Source: Auriscalpium vulgare (taxonomy: Eukaryota; Basidiomycota; Agaricomycetes; Russulales; Auriscalpiaceae). From it: a DNA stretch of 64,000 nucleotides. A program made the position numbers and the translations under genes. The DNA is taken from contig JAHBBC010000028.1 of NCBI GenBank assembly GCA_019915015.1, forward strand, positions 310,001 to 374,000. Reading direction: 5' to 3'. Under the pieces are notes generated by a model. It was not told the origin of the DNA. It was given only the letters and a program-made list of their open reading frames with translations, and did not search any database. Shown piece by piece: positions 21,257 to 31,902 of this stretch. Position 1 is the stretch's first letter. Every line of letters begins with the position of its first letter.

Positions 21257-22384
21257 GTTGATCAGCGACCGGGTGCCGTCTACGAGGCTGATTTTAAAGC
21301 TCGAACACGATCGTCATCACCATACCCCTCGCGGTGGGCTCCAAAATGATACGCTATCACCCGGGACGGACCCTAGCGGGGCGTGCGGCGAGTGCCTCTC
21401 AGGACAACAACCACCAACACTGCCTCCTACACGTCGCGATCCCAACCGGGTGACTAGACTTGCAGAGTGGGAAGGTGTTCGTGTCGCTGTCGCGCTTCGC
21501 GCCCTCCCGCGGTCGTGCGGGGCACCTCCTACCGCCTAAACACCAAACTAAACACTCACCTGCCTGTGGATGCCCTCTACGGGATCCGCCTCCGAGTGCT
21601 TCGCAACCGTGTGCGAAGCGTCCGCCTATGGGCCGTCGCGCCCCCCTCTTGCCTGTCCACCTGCCTACCTGTGCCCACATCGGTGGGGTCCTGCCTTCCT
21701 AAGTTGGTAGCGCCTCAGGCTACAGTTTCTGTGAGGTAAAGGGTGTGGGTAGCTTGCGCCGCCCACAGGTTGATGGGTTGCTACATCTCGCGCAGCTCCC
21801 TAAGTAGTGTCTCTACCTACGTCGCTAAGCCCTCCCGATCTAGCCCGCTCCGGTGATCCGTTCCGTCACCAGTCCCGGTTGCTCCTGGGTCGCCGGACCA
21901 CGTTCCCATCACCCACGCTCCCGCGACCCTGCGCATCGCATGCTGCTTCCCCGTCTCGCGACGTCTCGCTACACGCTTGCCCGCGGCCTGAACCTATCAC
22001 CGCGCGATGCTGTGACGAGTGACATCACGGTCAACTGTGATGCCGGCAGCACGCAGGACAGTGCGCGCCGTCTGCGTGATTTTTGCTTGGGGTAGTATTC
22101 CGAGGCTGCTAAGCTCACGAATCATGACACGCGCGGAGTGCGCAATCATCCACCTTCTCCTTGAAGCGGAATGCGCGCTCGAAGAGGTGGTCACGGGTCT
22201 CTCGCGCCGGTGAAGTTCTCGAGCACGCGAGATTGCCCAATTTGAGGCGGAGACGCGCATGCGAAGCGCGTCTTGTCCTTCTGAGCCGGGCGACCTCCGT
22301 CATAGAAGGCTCTTGCTGACTGTGCCTGGACTCAGGCTGCATCATGGTGGACTGTTGCAATTCACGCGAACTTTGACTATACAG
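21257..22384. other. Noncoding tail of repeat unit, copy 2
   Basis: Counterpart of 16134-17275, with small indels. No coding signal. Confidence 0.45.
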
Positions 22385-22467
22385 TACAAGTGACACTCTT
22401 TGCGCTCCTCACTTCTCCTCACGACTTCGACTGCAAGCCCTGCGTGAGCTGAATCTATCGATAATCG

Positions 22468-23250
22468 TCAGCAGTAGTCATCGAAAACACGCATGGCGAA
22501 GCACACCTCTTCCTTCGTGATGGTACGAAGCTCGCCGGGCGCGCTGCCTTTGCCGGTAACAGACGCGACCGCGGTCTTCACGGTGCGACCCACCGCGCCG
22601 CTCGTCGCGACCCAGTAGCGGATTTCATCGGGGATGACCTCAATGGCGACGACACGCGGGTCGCTCTCGTCGCCCTTGTGGATGCCGTCACCGAGGTCGC
22701 CGAAGTACGCGGCGGTCCTGTGATGCGTCATTCAGATGGTGATGACGATGCCGCAGAATGTGAAAACGTACAAAGAGCTCCAATGCTGTTTAATGACGGC
22801 CTTGTCCGTGATGATTTGGGCACGCCCGCAAAGCTCGCCCAGTTGGTCGACGAAGTGTCGAAGAAACTGACGTTGACGTTCGAGTCGTTTTGGAACTCCT
22901 CGAACTTGAACGACGCGTTGTTCGCAATGAACACCAGGTTCACCTGGGTGGGGCTGACGGCTATTTGGACGAGCGGTCAGGTGCTGCTAATTTCTAAGCG
23001 ACGAAGGGCAAGCGAACGTACGCCCTGCGGGGGTCATGGCGCGGGAGTGAAGCTGGCCATTAGACGCACGCGACGTGAGCATGCCGGTCTTTGCGCTCTC
23101 TACGAGCTTGTGGAGATCTGCGCGTCGCAAGAATGAGTAGCGCCTTTTGGGAACGGTCCCCATGATACGCACCTGTGATCTTCTGCGCCGGTGTAATGTC
23201 ATCGTTCTGCGCGTTGGCGGTGTAGGGGTCGAGTTGGGATTCGGCGACAT
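22468..23250 (-). CDS. Bli-3-like FMN-binding split-barrel (general stress protein) gene, two single-base frame breaks
   Basis: Exons together match the fungal Bli-3/pyridoxamine-oxidase-like family, cytoplasmic flavin-binding split-barrel proteins of unclear reaction, named after a blue-light-induced Neurospora gene. Visible parts: AESQLDPYTANAQNDDITPAQKITG, intron, DLHKLVESAKTGMLTSRAS then LHSRAMTPAG, intron, NLVFIANNASFKFEE and NVNVSFFDTSSTNWASFAG, then KAVIKQHWSS, intron, YFGDLGDGIHKGDE and DPRVVAIEVIPDEIRYWVAT to the stop at 22468. The ATG (23248-23250) is one base out of frame with AESQLDPY, and a second one-base slip occurs after SFAG in a G run (about 22825). Either the gene is newly dead or these are assembly indels; all family blocks are otherwise conserved. 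A TATATATA box lies about 45 bases upstream. Confidence 0.8.
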
Positions 23251-23290
23251 GGTGGTGGTCGGGAAGAAAGCGAAGATTGGAAACGAGAGG

Positions 23291-23300
23291 GTATATATAG
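23291..23300 (-). promoter_or_regulatory. TATA box of the Bli-3-like gene
   Basis: TATATATACC on the minus strand, about 40-50 bases before the ATG at 23250. Confidence 0.5.
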
Positions 23301-23309
23301 GAAGATGCG

Positions 23310-24247
23310 TGCCATTGCGTCCATGAATCGTCCATGGCGTCATGGAGTACCCCACCTGCAAGAGCCAACCAAGCCCAGACCGTGCTCCATTAGGGAACAC
23401 TTGCGCACGGACGGCGAGATAGTCCAAAGAATGGTCGGACGACAAACATTCTGTCTGAAAGCATAGACAAATGACTCGGATTGAGAGTTGGTGAGGACCA
23501 CGGCGTGGTTGAGAGTCGGAGGTGTGCGTGACACTGTGACACTCATGCTTATGAGTCACGGATGTCACCGTGACAATTCGCCGTTGAGAAAGGGCTGTGG
23601 CAAGAGCTCTCGCTCAGGCCACACTGCCACCTGCCAGCTTGGCCACCTCGCGATGACGAGTCCATGGCAAGTGCTCGGGCGCTCCGACTCGAGGATACAG
23701 CTCGATACCCGGGCTGTTGACTATTTGACTGAGGACTATCTTTCAATGGTCCTCCGAAGTTTTCAGTGCCATGACCAGACGTCCGCGCTTCGACAACGCT
23801 CCTTCAGCGTAATTCTTCCCCGACTTCTCTTGACTCTTGAGCCGCTTCACTCAGCGACACAATGAACCACGTACGGAGCGTCTACAAGCGACACCAAAAA
23901 CAACCTGTCATACGTTGGCGTGTGCTCCGTTGCTTGCCACTCATCGTCGTCGCGCGGATAATTCTGTCACTAAGCAGTAAGATTGTGAGAGCAGGCAACT
24001 ACGAGGTACTTCAGATCTTCAGGCATTGAACAGTATGAGATATTGAGGAAGTGTCCTTTCAAAGCCGATTCGAATGCGAAGACGTCGAGCGCGCGGTGAC
24101 AGAAGCAGACCGAAGCCCAGAAGCCTCCAGCGCTGTAACTCACCACAATCAACCACCCATTTTATTTTTCATTTGTCTGCCAACGTTGAATATTTTTTCG
24201 AACGCGCCTTGGTGGTGCTAACTTGGCAACTCAACCACCTCTATGCA
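23310..24247. other. Gap with no supported gene
   Basis: Short overlapping ORFs exist on both strands but none has recognisable domains or a consistent splice pattern. A GAGTCACGGATGTCACCGTGAC-type imperfect palindrome near 23551-23573 and CACTGTGACACTC nearby are the only structure noticed. Confidence 0.35.
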
Positions 24248-25220
24248 TCAGGCCAGCTGGAGAATGGGCATGACGCTTCCTGGCGACACCGCAACGATGC
24301 CGACGAGGATGACGTTTGCAGGACAGATCTCATGCGGCTCCTCCCCAATGACCCATGTAGTGTCTACATCGCCGACATCCACCGGCGCCTCCTGCCGGCA
24401 CAGTAAGCCAGGCTCATGGAGCGCAAATATGAGACGCACGCACCGTCATAAATTTCTCTACACGCTTCGCGACGTGGCGCATGATGTCCAGCAGCGTGAA
24501 CGGCGCCGAGCCCCCATGGCGCTTCTTGCGCAGCTGCATCTGGTCGACCCACTTCTCGTATCCCCGCCACTGCATGGACCGACAGCGTCAGCGTTCCATG
24601 ATGAGCACAGCACAGGAACGCGACACATACGCAGATGCGAAGCTTGATCGACGAGCGCTCCGGCATGGGCTCCCAGTCCGGGGAGAGCAGCGCGGCCTTG
24701 GTGGCGGTCTTCGCCGCGAGAAGGGGCACACCGACGGCGCCGTCAGGGTGGACAAAGAATATGGGCGGCCCGAGGGAGGCAGCTTGGAGCGACGCCGCTT
24801 CCCGCGACTGCCCGGCGTATGGCGACCAGCGGCGTTGAGGGACGATGCGCACCGCGCGGGCAGCGTGTAGTCAAGCACGACGCGCAGGGCGCCGTCGGCG
24901 GAGCACGCGTTGGCGCGCAGGTACGGGAAGTCCGCGGGCGCGACGGAGTAGGACGATGGAATGCCCGCGGTGGAGAAGGTAAGGGGCGTGCTGAGGAAGA
25001 GCGCATCGTCGAGCGCGGCGAGGGGGAAGCAGAGGACGTCGCGCCATATGAGGACCGTTGCGGGGCGGAGAGAGAAGGTGCGGCCAACGTAGCTGTGCTC
25101 GAGCATGGAGGACAGCCAGGCGCTCGGTGTAACCGGTATCTGTAGAAGGGAGTCAGTGAACGTGCCATGCAGGTTGTGTGTTAGTGAGGAGCCTACCTGA
25201 AGTGTAGAAGTGGGGTCCAT
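24248..25220 (-). CDS. Uncharacterised Agaricomycete family protein
   Basis: Spliced minus-strand gene. A short first exon MDPTSTLQ is followed by an intron (GTAGGC...CTACAG), then IPVTPSAWLSSMLEHSYVG, DVLCFPLAALDDALFLSTPL, FPYLRANACSADGALRVVLDYTL. A one-base slip near 24850 leads into RRWSPYAGQSREAASL, PPIFFVHPDGAVGVPL and SSIKLRIC; an intron (GTATGT...CATGCAG) gives WRGYEKWVDQMQLRKK; another (GTGCGT...GGCAG) gives the last exon EAPVDVGDVDTTWV to the stop at 24248. The family is widespread in basidiomycetes, often multi-copy, and has no assigned role to my knowledge. No signal peptide or membrane segment. Except for the slip the splicing is regular. Confidence 0.7.
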
Positions 25221-25307
25221 GTGGTAGCTTCAAAAAGACGAAAGAATATTGGTACAGCGGGTGTGGGGGGACTAGATTGGGGTTAGATCAAGCTTTCACG
25301 GCGCCTT

Positions 25308-25316
25308 GATTTATAC
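25308..25316 (-). promoter_or_regulatory. TATA box of the gene at 24248-25220
   Basis: GTATAAATC on the minus strand about 90 bases upstream of the ATG at 25220. Confidence 0.5.
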
Positions 25317-27122
25317 GGGAGGCAGCTAGGAACAAGAGCCGGGACGGTGGAGGAAGTGAGTGGAGGTGCACAGCGTATAGCTGGCGAGTATTGTTTCGGT
25401 CTTAGTGCCCAGACACTCTGCACTTCCGGTGCTGGAGGATCTGACCGAAGCTGCGGTACCGCAGCTGGTGGGATTGTGTGACTTTGTAGGTCCACAATTC
25501 CGATAGAACGGTTCCATGCGCACGGCGCCCGTAGAAAATTTCGAGGCTGTGTTTAACTGGCCCGAGGAGAAATCAGGAACACTTAATGAACGCCAGACGC
25601 GGATACAGTACTTACCTGCGTGCCAGTGCGCACCATTGTAACGAGCGATTGGAACCTGGATTACTGGTCATGTGAAATCAGAAACCGTGCGCCGACCTGT
25701 CCGCCGGCGGAGCTACTTTCCCTTCTGTCGCCGATCGCCGCCGATCGCGATGAGTGAGTATTTGGCTCGCTACCCGGTCTCTGCACTATATGCATTGGTA
25801 TGTTCGGCCAGTCCGGGCAAGCGGTCGATGAAGCCTGCGGCACAGCAGACGGCGAAAGGCAGCGCCCGCTGGATCTAGACATGGCGCTTGAGCTCGACAT
25901 GGAGCCTGCGACTCGGAGTCTTGAGACTCGAGAGGCAGTATGGCGGGAGCGAGCCGCGTGTCGCTCAGACTTGTGCTTGTGGCGGGGCGCTGGCAGTTCT
26001 CACAGGCGCAGGCTTGCAGCGGGAAGGAGTCTTTCTTCGGAAAATAACATCCTGTGCAGTGTATATGTAGCGCTCTTTGCAACAGATGGATGCAGTTAGT
26101 TGCGGAGCGCCCCCTTACGTCCTTCAGCGCTTCAGCCTTTGCAGCTTGTCTGCTGAGACGTGTGCCGCAGATTGATTGCACCAAGAATCCTCTAGAACTG
26201 GAAACAGTATGCACTAGCGAGTTGCGGCGCTATAAAAGAGGTATATTCCGAGTACGGGAGAGCGTGGCACAAAGTAGAGGTGGACCATACGAACGAGTCG
26301 CGAATGACGCATGTCATCGCCTATGAGATCTTCATGAACAAAGAGGTGCACGTAGTAGCGATGATGGCGGACGCACCTCGCCGACGACCTTGCCTTCAGC
26401 TACTCGCTTCTCCTTCTCTGCTGCGAAGGTTTTGATAGTGCAACCTTGTTCCTGCAGAAGAAATGCCAGGTCTGCAAATTGGCCCCCTTCATCCCAAGAT
26501 GCACATGTCGCGGAGACATACAAGGGCTTGATCCAGGCGGTTAGTAGAGACGCGTTGTCCGTCTGGCCCTCCGGCGAACTGGAGCTTGTTGGGATAAGAT
26601 TCGATGATCCTGAGCGAGCCCCCTCGACTGTTCCAGCGTGAGGGGTAATGCCAGCATCTGCCGAGGCGTAGATGCTGAACGTTGAAGGAGCCACTATCGC
26701 AGTGGGTGACAAAGCCTGCGGTCACCACAGTGCGTGACTGCGACTTGGCGTATCGTGACAGGCGCGTGACATTTCCTATCTTTGTCACAAACTTTTACCC
26801 TGCTGCAACGCGCGCTGTGCAAAAGGTTCATAAAACAGCGTTGAGTTATGGCAAGTCGCCGACTGAACACGCAACCAACACCCAAAACCGCCACTCATGT
26901 GACACGATCTCCAAGAGGATATGATATTCGGGGCCGAGGCGGCCTGTACTGGCGGCTCAGCGGGCTTCTTTGCCACCTGCCCTCCGCTACTGTGTTAGTA
27001 CTGCATTGAAGGAGAAACCCTACGAAAGCCCGCCAGACATTATCTAATAGGCGCCAGACCAGCCTCGCGACGACGCGCCCGACGTCTTTCCCCTGTCTTT
27101 CCCCTGCCCCCTCCCCCAAAAG
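25317..27122. other. 1.8-kb gap with orphan TATA box and doubtful ORFs
   Basis: No gene recognised. A minus-strand open stretch at 26332-26712 ends GCTIKTFAAEKEKRVAEGK and could be an exon of an unknown gene, but no partner exons are convincing. A clear plus-strand TATAAAAG box (26231-26238) has no recognisable gene downstream. The 80 bases before 27123 are strongly pyrimidine-rich (about 27083-27118), fitting the leader of the next gene. Confidence 0.4.
27083..27122 (+). promoter_or_regulatory. CT-rich leader of the helical-domain/chromodomain gene
   Basis: Runs of C and T (CTTTCCCCTGTCTTTCCCCT and following) directly before the ATG, a common feature of fungal transcription start regions. 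A role here is inferred. Confidence 0.4.
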
Positions 27123-28547
27123 ATGACACGCAGCCGCCCCGCAGCCCCCCACACACCAAAAAAGCATGCAAAGGTCGAGCGTACCGCTGTCATTGCTGGC
27201 CGCGAGCTCCCCGTCTCGCCCGTCCTCGACACGTTCTTCCTCTGGACGGCGGAACGCCACTCAATTCACCAAAAACGCGTCGCAGGCGAGTCCTGGCCGT
27301 GGACCGAGGACCCCATCTTCCAGCAGCACGCGTTCACCAACGTCTTCCGCATCTTCGATCGTACCACGCAGTATATCCTCCGACACGTAGTGCACGAGGG
27401 CGACCCCGACCTCCACGAGACGTGTTTCCGCGTCATCCTCTTCCGATTCTTCTGCCGCATATCGACGTGGGAGCTCCTCGTCGCCCGCCTCGGCACGCCG
27501 ACGTGGTGCGATTTCGACCTCGACGCGTACGAGGCCGTCCTGCGCGTGGAGTACGACAGCCAGCGCCCGCTTTACGGCACCGCGTACATCATGCCGGCGC
27601 CCCCGCTGGGGGGCGCGACGAACTTCGCCAACCACCTCCGGCTGCTCAAGCTCATGATGGACGTGGACCTGCCCGGGCAGCTCGCGGGCCTGTCGGAGAT
27701 GAGCGACGCGTTCGAGCGCATTGCGCTGTTCCCGAGCATGGGCGACTTCCTCGCCTTCCAGTGAGTTTCTTGACATCTCGCCTTGCGCACATATTCTGAC
27801 GCGCTGTCAACGCGTCAACTTAGGCTTCTGCTAGATCTGAACATGATCCCACAGATCTCGTACCCGGAGGACTGGGCCATCTGCGGGCCCGGCGCCGACG
27901 CGTGCCTGCGCAAGATCTTCGGGCCGGGCGTCGTGGGCCACTTCGGCGAGGCCCTCAAGTGGCTGCACGACACGCAGCAGCGGCACTTCGCGCGCCTCGG
28001 CATCGCACCGGAGCGCCGCCCGCGCGTGCACCGCAGCGCGCCGCCTGGGCTGTCGCTCGTCGACCTCGAGCACTCGCTCTGCGAGACGGACGTGTACTCG
28101 CGCGTGAAGCACCCGGACATCCCCGGCCTGCGCCGCGTGCACATCAGCGGCAAGCGCAATTTCAAGCCCGGCGCCGCGCCGCTCACCTGCGACCTCCCGC
28201 GCAACTGGAAGGTGGCGGCGGAGGCGGTGCGCGCCCGCGCGCGCAAGCACAAGCCGCTTCCCCCCGTCGACGCGGCGGACCCGGACCCGGAGTGGGTGCT
28301 CTCGCACATCGTCAAGGAGGCGGTAGGCGCCCGCGGCGTCCCGCTTTACCTCGTGCGCTACAAGGGGTACACGCCGGAAGACGACCTGTGGCAGGACGAG
28401 GAGGACCTGGAGGGCGCGGTGGAGCTACTCGAGGAGTGGCGCTCCCTGAAGGAGAGCATCTCGTCGGGGATCGCAAGTTCGAAAGCGAACAAGTTGAGCT
28501 CCAACAAGAGGCGTGCGTCTACCAAGCTGTCAGGAAGGCTTGTATGA
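27123..28547 (+). CDS. 5-hmdU-DNA-kinase helical domain (ADDT/aGPT-PPlase-like) protein fused to a chromodomain
   Basis: Exon 1 27123-27760 and exon 2 27824-28547 join over a 63-base intron (GTGAGT/TTAG) to give 453 aa with no frame problem. Residues about 35-290 match the helical domain first described as alpha-glutamyl/putrescinyl-thymine pyrophosphorylase and later assigned to phage 5-hydroxymethyl-dU DNA kinases: FFLWTAERHSIHQKR (38-52), WPWTEDPIFQQHAFTNVFRI (58-77) with DR, ETCFRVILFRFF, YGTAYIMP, MGDFLAFQLLLDLN at the exon junction, and the ISYPED...ICGPGADACLRKIF block. No P-loop kinase domain is seen, so catalysis may be lost or differ. Residues about 369-421 (EWVLSHIV...PLYLVRYKGYTPEDDLW...LLEEW) form a chromodomain retaining the aromatic positions that bind methyl-lysine, with Tyr in place of the usual Trp in W-K-G-Y. 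A Lys/Arg-rich linker (about 330-350) precedes it. Predicted nuclear, on chromatin; substrate unknown. Confidence 0.75.
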
Positions 28548-30086
28548 TGGGTTTTTCCGTAAGCAACGTAAGTCCTCGTTACGGTACATAGTTTGTCCTT
28601 ACTCACGCGCTCACAGTGCCTTCACAAGAGGTCTCAGCGCTTGCAGACCCCGAGGTGATGCATCCCCGAAGTTGTTGCTCTCACCATCACAAATGGCATG
28701 TTTGCCAGCACCGTTGGCGCGTGTCTTCCGTAGGCGCGGCTGATTCGATTTATTAGTATTTTACTTCTTGTGCGTTATCTAATGTATATCTTCTTCATGG
28801 GTTGAGGCCTGCACTGCCACGATTTCGGGCCGTTTACTCAAGGCCAACTGATTCCCAGAGGGGCGGTCGACGTCTTCGGCATTCGCGCAGGTACCTCGTA
28901 GCTGGCTGCTCTGGCAGGTAGCGACAGAAGCATCCTCATTGAGCAAGTCACGAAGCACACGGTAACGTATGACAAGTTGCCATTTGTCTCGCTGGTCAAC
29001 GCTCGGTACGTGGTTTATTGTGTCGCTCTGAGTAAAGCAGCTCAAGAGTTAAGAGACGTTAGAGAATCCCCGAGCCTAAGGAGCGTTGTCGAAGCGCGGA
29101 CGTCTGACGGGTGCGCGGCAAGTCCAGGACCGTGGATTGAGGGGTAAGTAAGGTTATTCAGAGATGGCTGCGTCTTGCCATGGACTGACAAAGCTTTCTC
29201 AATGCAGTTCCATGGCGACAGTGTGGGCGGTCTTGGGCCTGCTCTTCAGCTTACTTGTCATGAAGGGTGCAGGCGTGCATTGCTTCAAGTACGTGCTTCC
29301 ACTCCTCGAGCGTTGCGAGTCTCATTCGGCGCTAGACACCGTTGTCCAATGGTCTTCCGTTGCCACTGCTCGCCGACAACAAATCTCTAAGTGGTGTTCT
29401 GCTCTGTCCGAGTGTCGTTGCTTCTCGTCGACGCAAACTTGCTATCGAGGACTTTGCTCTATTTGCAACAGATGGGCGCGCGGAATCCAAGTTGCTCTGC
29501 TTTTGAAGGTAGAGTCTGGAAAATCACGCCGCTAGAAAATCGCAGTCTCTGTTAGCGCTTCAGTGCGACATATCCCTTGTCAAGAAGGCGGTGGCCGGGG
29601 GGTATATCGCAAAATCCAAGACAGCGAGTATGTACCTCTCGTAGAACCGAATTGTGGTGCTGATTTTACTTTATCCTCAAGGATTTGCATTGCATTTCCG
29701 AAGATTGGCCGGGTTCTACCAGGCGCTCTGTGCCCGGAACTGCTTGGATCTGATTCTTAATCCTCTCCAAGATCAACCCATACTGCGCGATGATTATATG
29801 CTAGTGCTGAAGCAGGATCCAGTAAGTACTTTCAGCGGTCAAGGACACGTTCGTCATCAGCTATCGGGCTTGTGTTGCACTTCTACGCGAGCTCGGAGTC
29901 GTAAATTGTGGTGGGCTCATCCCCCGGGTGCCATGTACAGGAGAGTCACCGGTCATCAACGGGCTTCGCGTCAAGCCAAGAGGATCGTTCGGACTCCGAT
30001 CCGGCGGTACTTACCTTTGAACATCGTCAGCATTCTCAATTCATTTTCTACGCTCAACAACACCTGCATCCAATCAGTATTCAGAC
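28548..30086. other. 1.5-kb gap without recognised gene
   Basis: Several ORFs of 60-125 codons on both strands, none with known domains or convincing splice structure. A plus-strand ORF at 29164-29535 has a hydrophobic stretch (AVLGLLFSLLVMKG) but poor context. Confidence 0.35.
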
Positions 30087-31177
30087 ATGTCTGTCATCGG
30101 CGTCGACGAAAATCTGCCCGTCAAGGAGGTCCACGCGTGAGTTGTCCGGCCGTCCAGCGTTGCTGTTGGCTGAAAGACGATCTAGTATCTACCCAACCAT
30201 CGACCCCAAGCAGCACTATGCTGCTCAGACGTTCAAGGGCAAGATCGTTTTGATCACCGGCGCCTCTCGCGGTATCGGTCTCGAGTCCGCCTTGCAGTAC
30301 GCGCGCGCCGGCGCGTCGCTTGCGCTCGCCTCGCGCAAGCAGGCGACCCTCGACGAGTCGAAGAACCTCATCCTCAAGGAGTTGCCGAACGCGCAGGTCA
30401 TCACGTTCGTTGCGGACGTCAAGGACGTGAAGCACGCTGAGGCCGCCGTCAAGGGCACCGTGGCCCACTTCGGCAAGCTCGACATCCTCATCGCCAATGC
30501 GGGAAAAGTCCGCGCGATGGGCAAGCGCAAGTCGCCCGTCATCTTCGCCTGTGGCATGTCTGACTGTAAGTACAACAGCCTTTGCCGAGAATGACCCCGT
30601 CGGCTGGTGGGATACCCTGGAGGTCAACATTCGAGGGGTCTACAACTTCGTCCAGTGAGTGTTGCATATCATGCAGATGCTGCTGAGAACCCGAGCGCGG
30701 TCATGCACAGCTACGCCATTCCGGAGCTTGTCAAGACCAAAGGTCGGGTCATCATCACCACGTCCATCGCTGCGCAATTCCGTGTGCCCTCTGCTAGCGA
30801 CTATATGATCTCCAAGTTTGCGGTCGGCCGCTTGGCCGAGTTCATCGCCGTCGGTAAGATGTTCTCAAACCGCTTTTTATCCCATGTATAATGATAATCT
30901 CTCCCCGAAAACAGAGTACCCGGACGTCAAGGTGTTTGCGGTGCATCCTGGAACCGTCGATACCCAGATGAGCGCTGAGTCTGGGTCTCCGTTCCCGCCT
31001 GTCGACCCTCCGTCGCTTCCTGCGGCAGTCTTCCTCTACCTGTCAGCCGGAAAGGCCGATTACCTCAACTCGAGGTATGTGTCGGCTACCTGGGATCTCG
31101 CAGAGGTCGAGAAGGACTGGAAGAAGAAGATCATTGCGCAGAACGGGCTCGTGAGCAAGCTCTCTATTCCCGCCTAG
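30087..31177 (+). CDS. Short-chain dehydrogenase/reductase (classical SDR)
   Basis: NAD(P)-dependent oxidoreductase of unknown substrate. Exons: 30087-30136, 30186 to about 30507, 30579-30654, 30711-30853, 30915-31177. Motifs: cofactor-binding TGASRGIG (TGxxxGIG), ADVKD, NAG, and the catalytic Ser...Tyr-x3-Lys as TTSIAAQF...DYMISK, followed by VHPGTVDTQMS. Length about 280 aa, normal for classical SDRs; no signal peptide. Introns 1, 3 and 4 have ordinary GTGAGT/GTAAGA donors. The second has no good donor: GTCCGC at 30508 is nearest but does not fit the reading phase of the clear acceptor at 30578, so this junction may be damaged or use a site I cannot identify. Otherwise the enzyme is complete. 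Confidence 0.85.
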
Positions 31178-31610
31178 GCGATGCCTTCGCATCTGGACCT
31201 TGAATACTTAGATAGTATCTTTGTATGAGTTGTTAGATAGATAAAGCCGTGCTAGAAAGAATCAATGCACCATCACCTACTCGGATGCCCAGAACGCGAC
31301 CCCTCCATTTACCGCATGATGCATATGGCTAGCCACTCTGAGGGCAACTACACAGGTATGTAGCGATCTTGTATTCTGCCCTCAGACGGCGGGGGCAAAT
31401 AATAATATTTGATAATGGCGCGGCCTCGGGGCCGCTGTGCACTGCCACCGGAGCCAATCGCCGATGGATCGCCGATGACGCAGGTCAGGTCCAGACCGAA
31501 CCTGCTTTTACGTCCGTTTGGCTCCGACAAGTAATGCAGCCTCATAAAGGCGGCCGAGCAGTCTGTCTCCTGTCTCATCCCATCCTCTTCTCCTCCCATA
31601 ACTTCACGAC
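31178..31610. other. Intergenic region between SDR and small gene
   Basis: Contains the SDR 3' UTR (ATAAAG near 31240) and the leader of the next gene, which becomes CT-rich from about 31560. No gene seen. Confidence 0.4.
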
Positions 31611-31902
31611 ATGTCCCCGACCCACACACCCACTCGCCCCGCCTCGTTCATGTCCACGATCACCATGCTCTTCAACACACCCCTCGTGCCCACTTCGCCC
31701 CCGCCCCCGACAGAGGTGCAGCTCACAGAGATGCCTGCGCGTCGTTCGGTGAGTCCTGGGAGACCTTTCACTTCTTCGCGCGCTCATATTATGACGCCAG
31801 ACGAGCACCGTCGAGACCATGTCGTCGGCAGCGACGACCAGCACGCGCGCCAGCGCGCAGTCGCGGGGCTCGAGCACACGAATCCAAAATTTGGAGATGT
31901 GA
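31611..31902 (+). CDS. Small Ser/Thr/Pro-rich protein, 79 aa
   Basis: Two exons, 31611-31748 and 31801-31902, with a clean intron (GTGAGT donor, GCCAG acceptor). The joined frame is 46 plus 33 codons and a stop, beginning MSPTHTPTRPASFMSTITML; a second Met (MSTITMLFNTPLV) at residue 14 could be the true start. The mature sequence is low complexity (PTSPPPPTEVQL, RRSTSTVETMSSAATTST) and ends NLEM. A CT-rich leader precedes the ATG. No domain known; likely disordered. Regular splicing makes a real gene plausible. Confidence 0.5.

Larger units (their letters stand above)
17276..22384. repeat. 5.1-kb repeat unit, copy 2 of the tandem pair
   Basis: Second copy of the unit, about 40 bases shorter than copy 1. 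Differences are overwhelmingly single-base losses, mostly in short homopolymers (for example GACGTTG versus GACGTG near 17526, CACACCTCC versus CACACTCC near 17957, and CAGCCCTATT versus CAGCCTATT near 19409), with very few substitutions. After 22384 the sequence becomes unique. Confidence 0.85.

Noticed and set aside
27815..28315. Long minus-strand ORFs opposite the chromodomain gene
   Set aside because: GC-rich coding bias makes antisense frames open; the plus frame carries domains and correct splicing.
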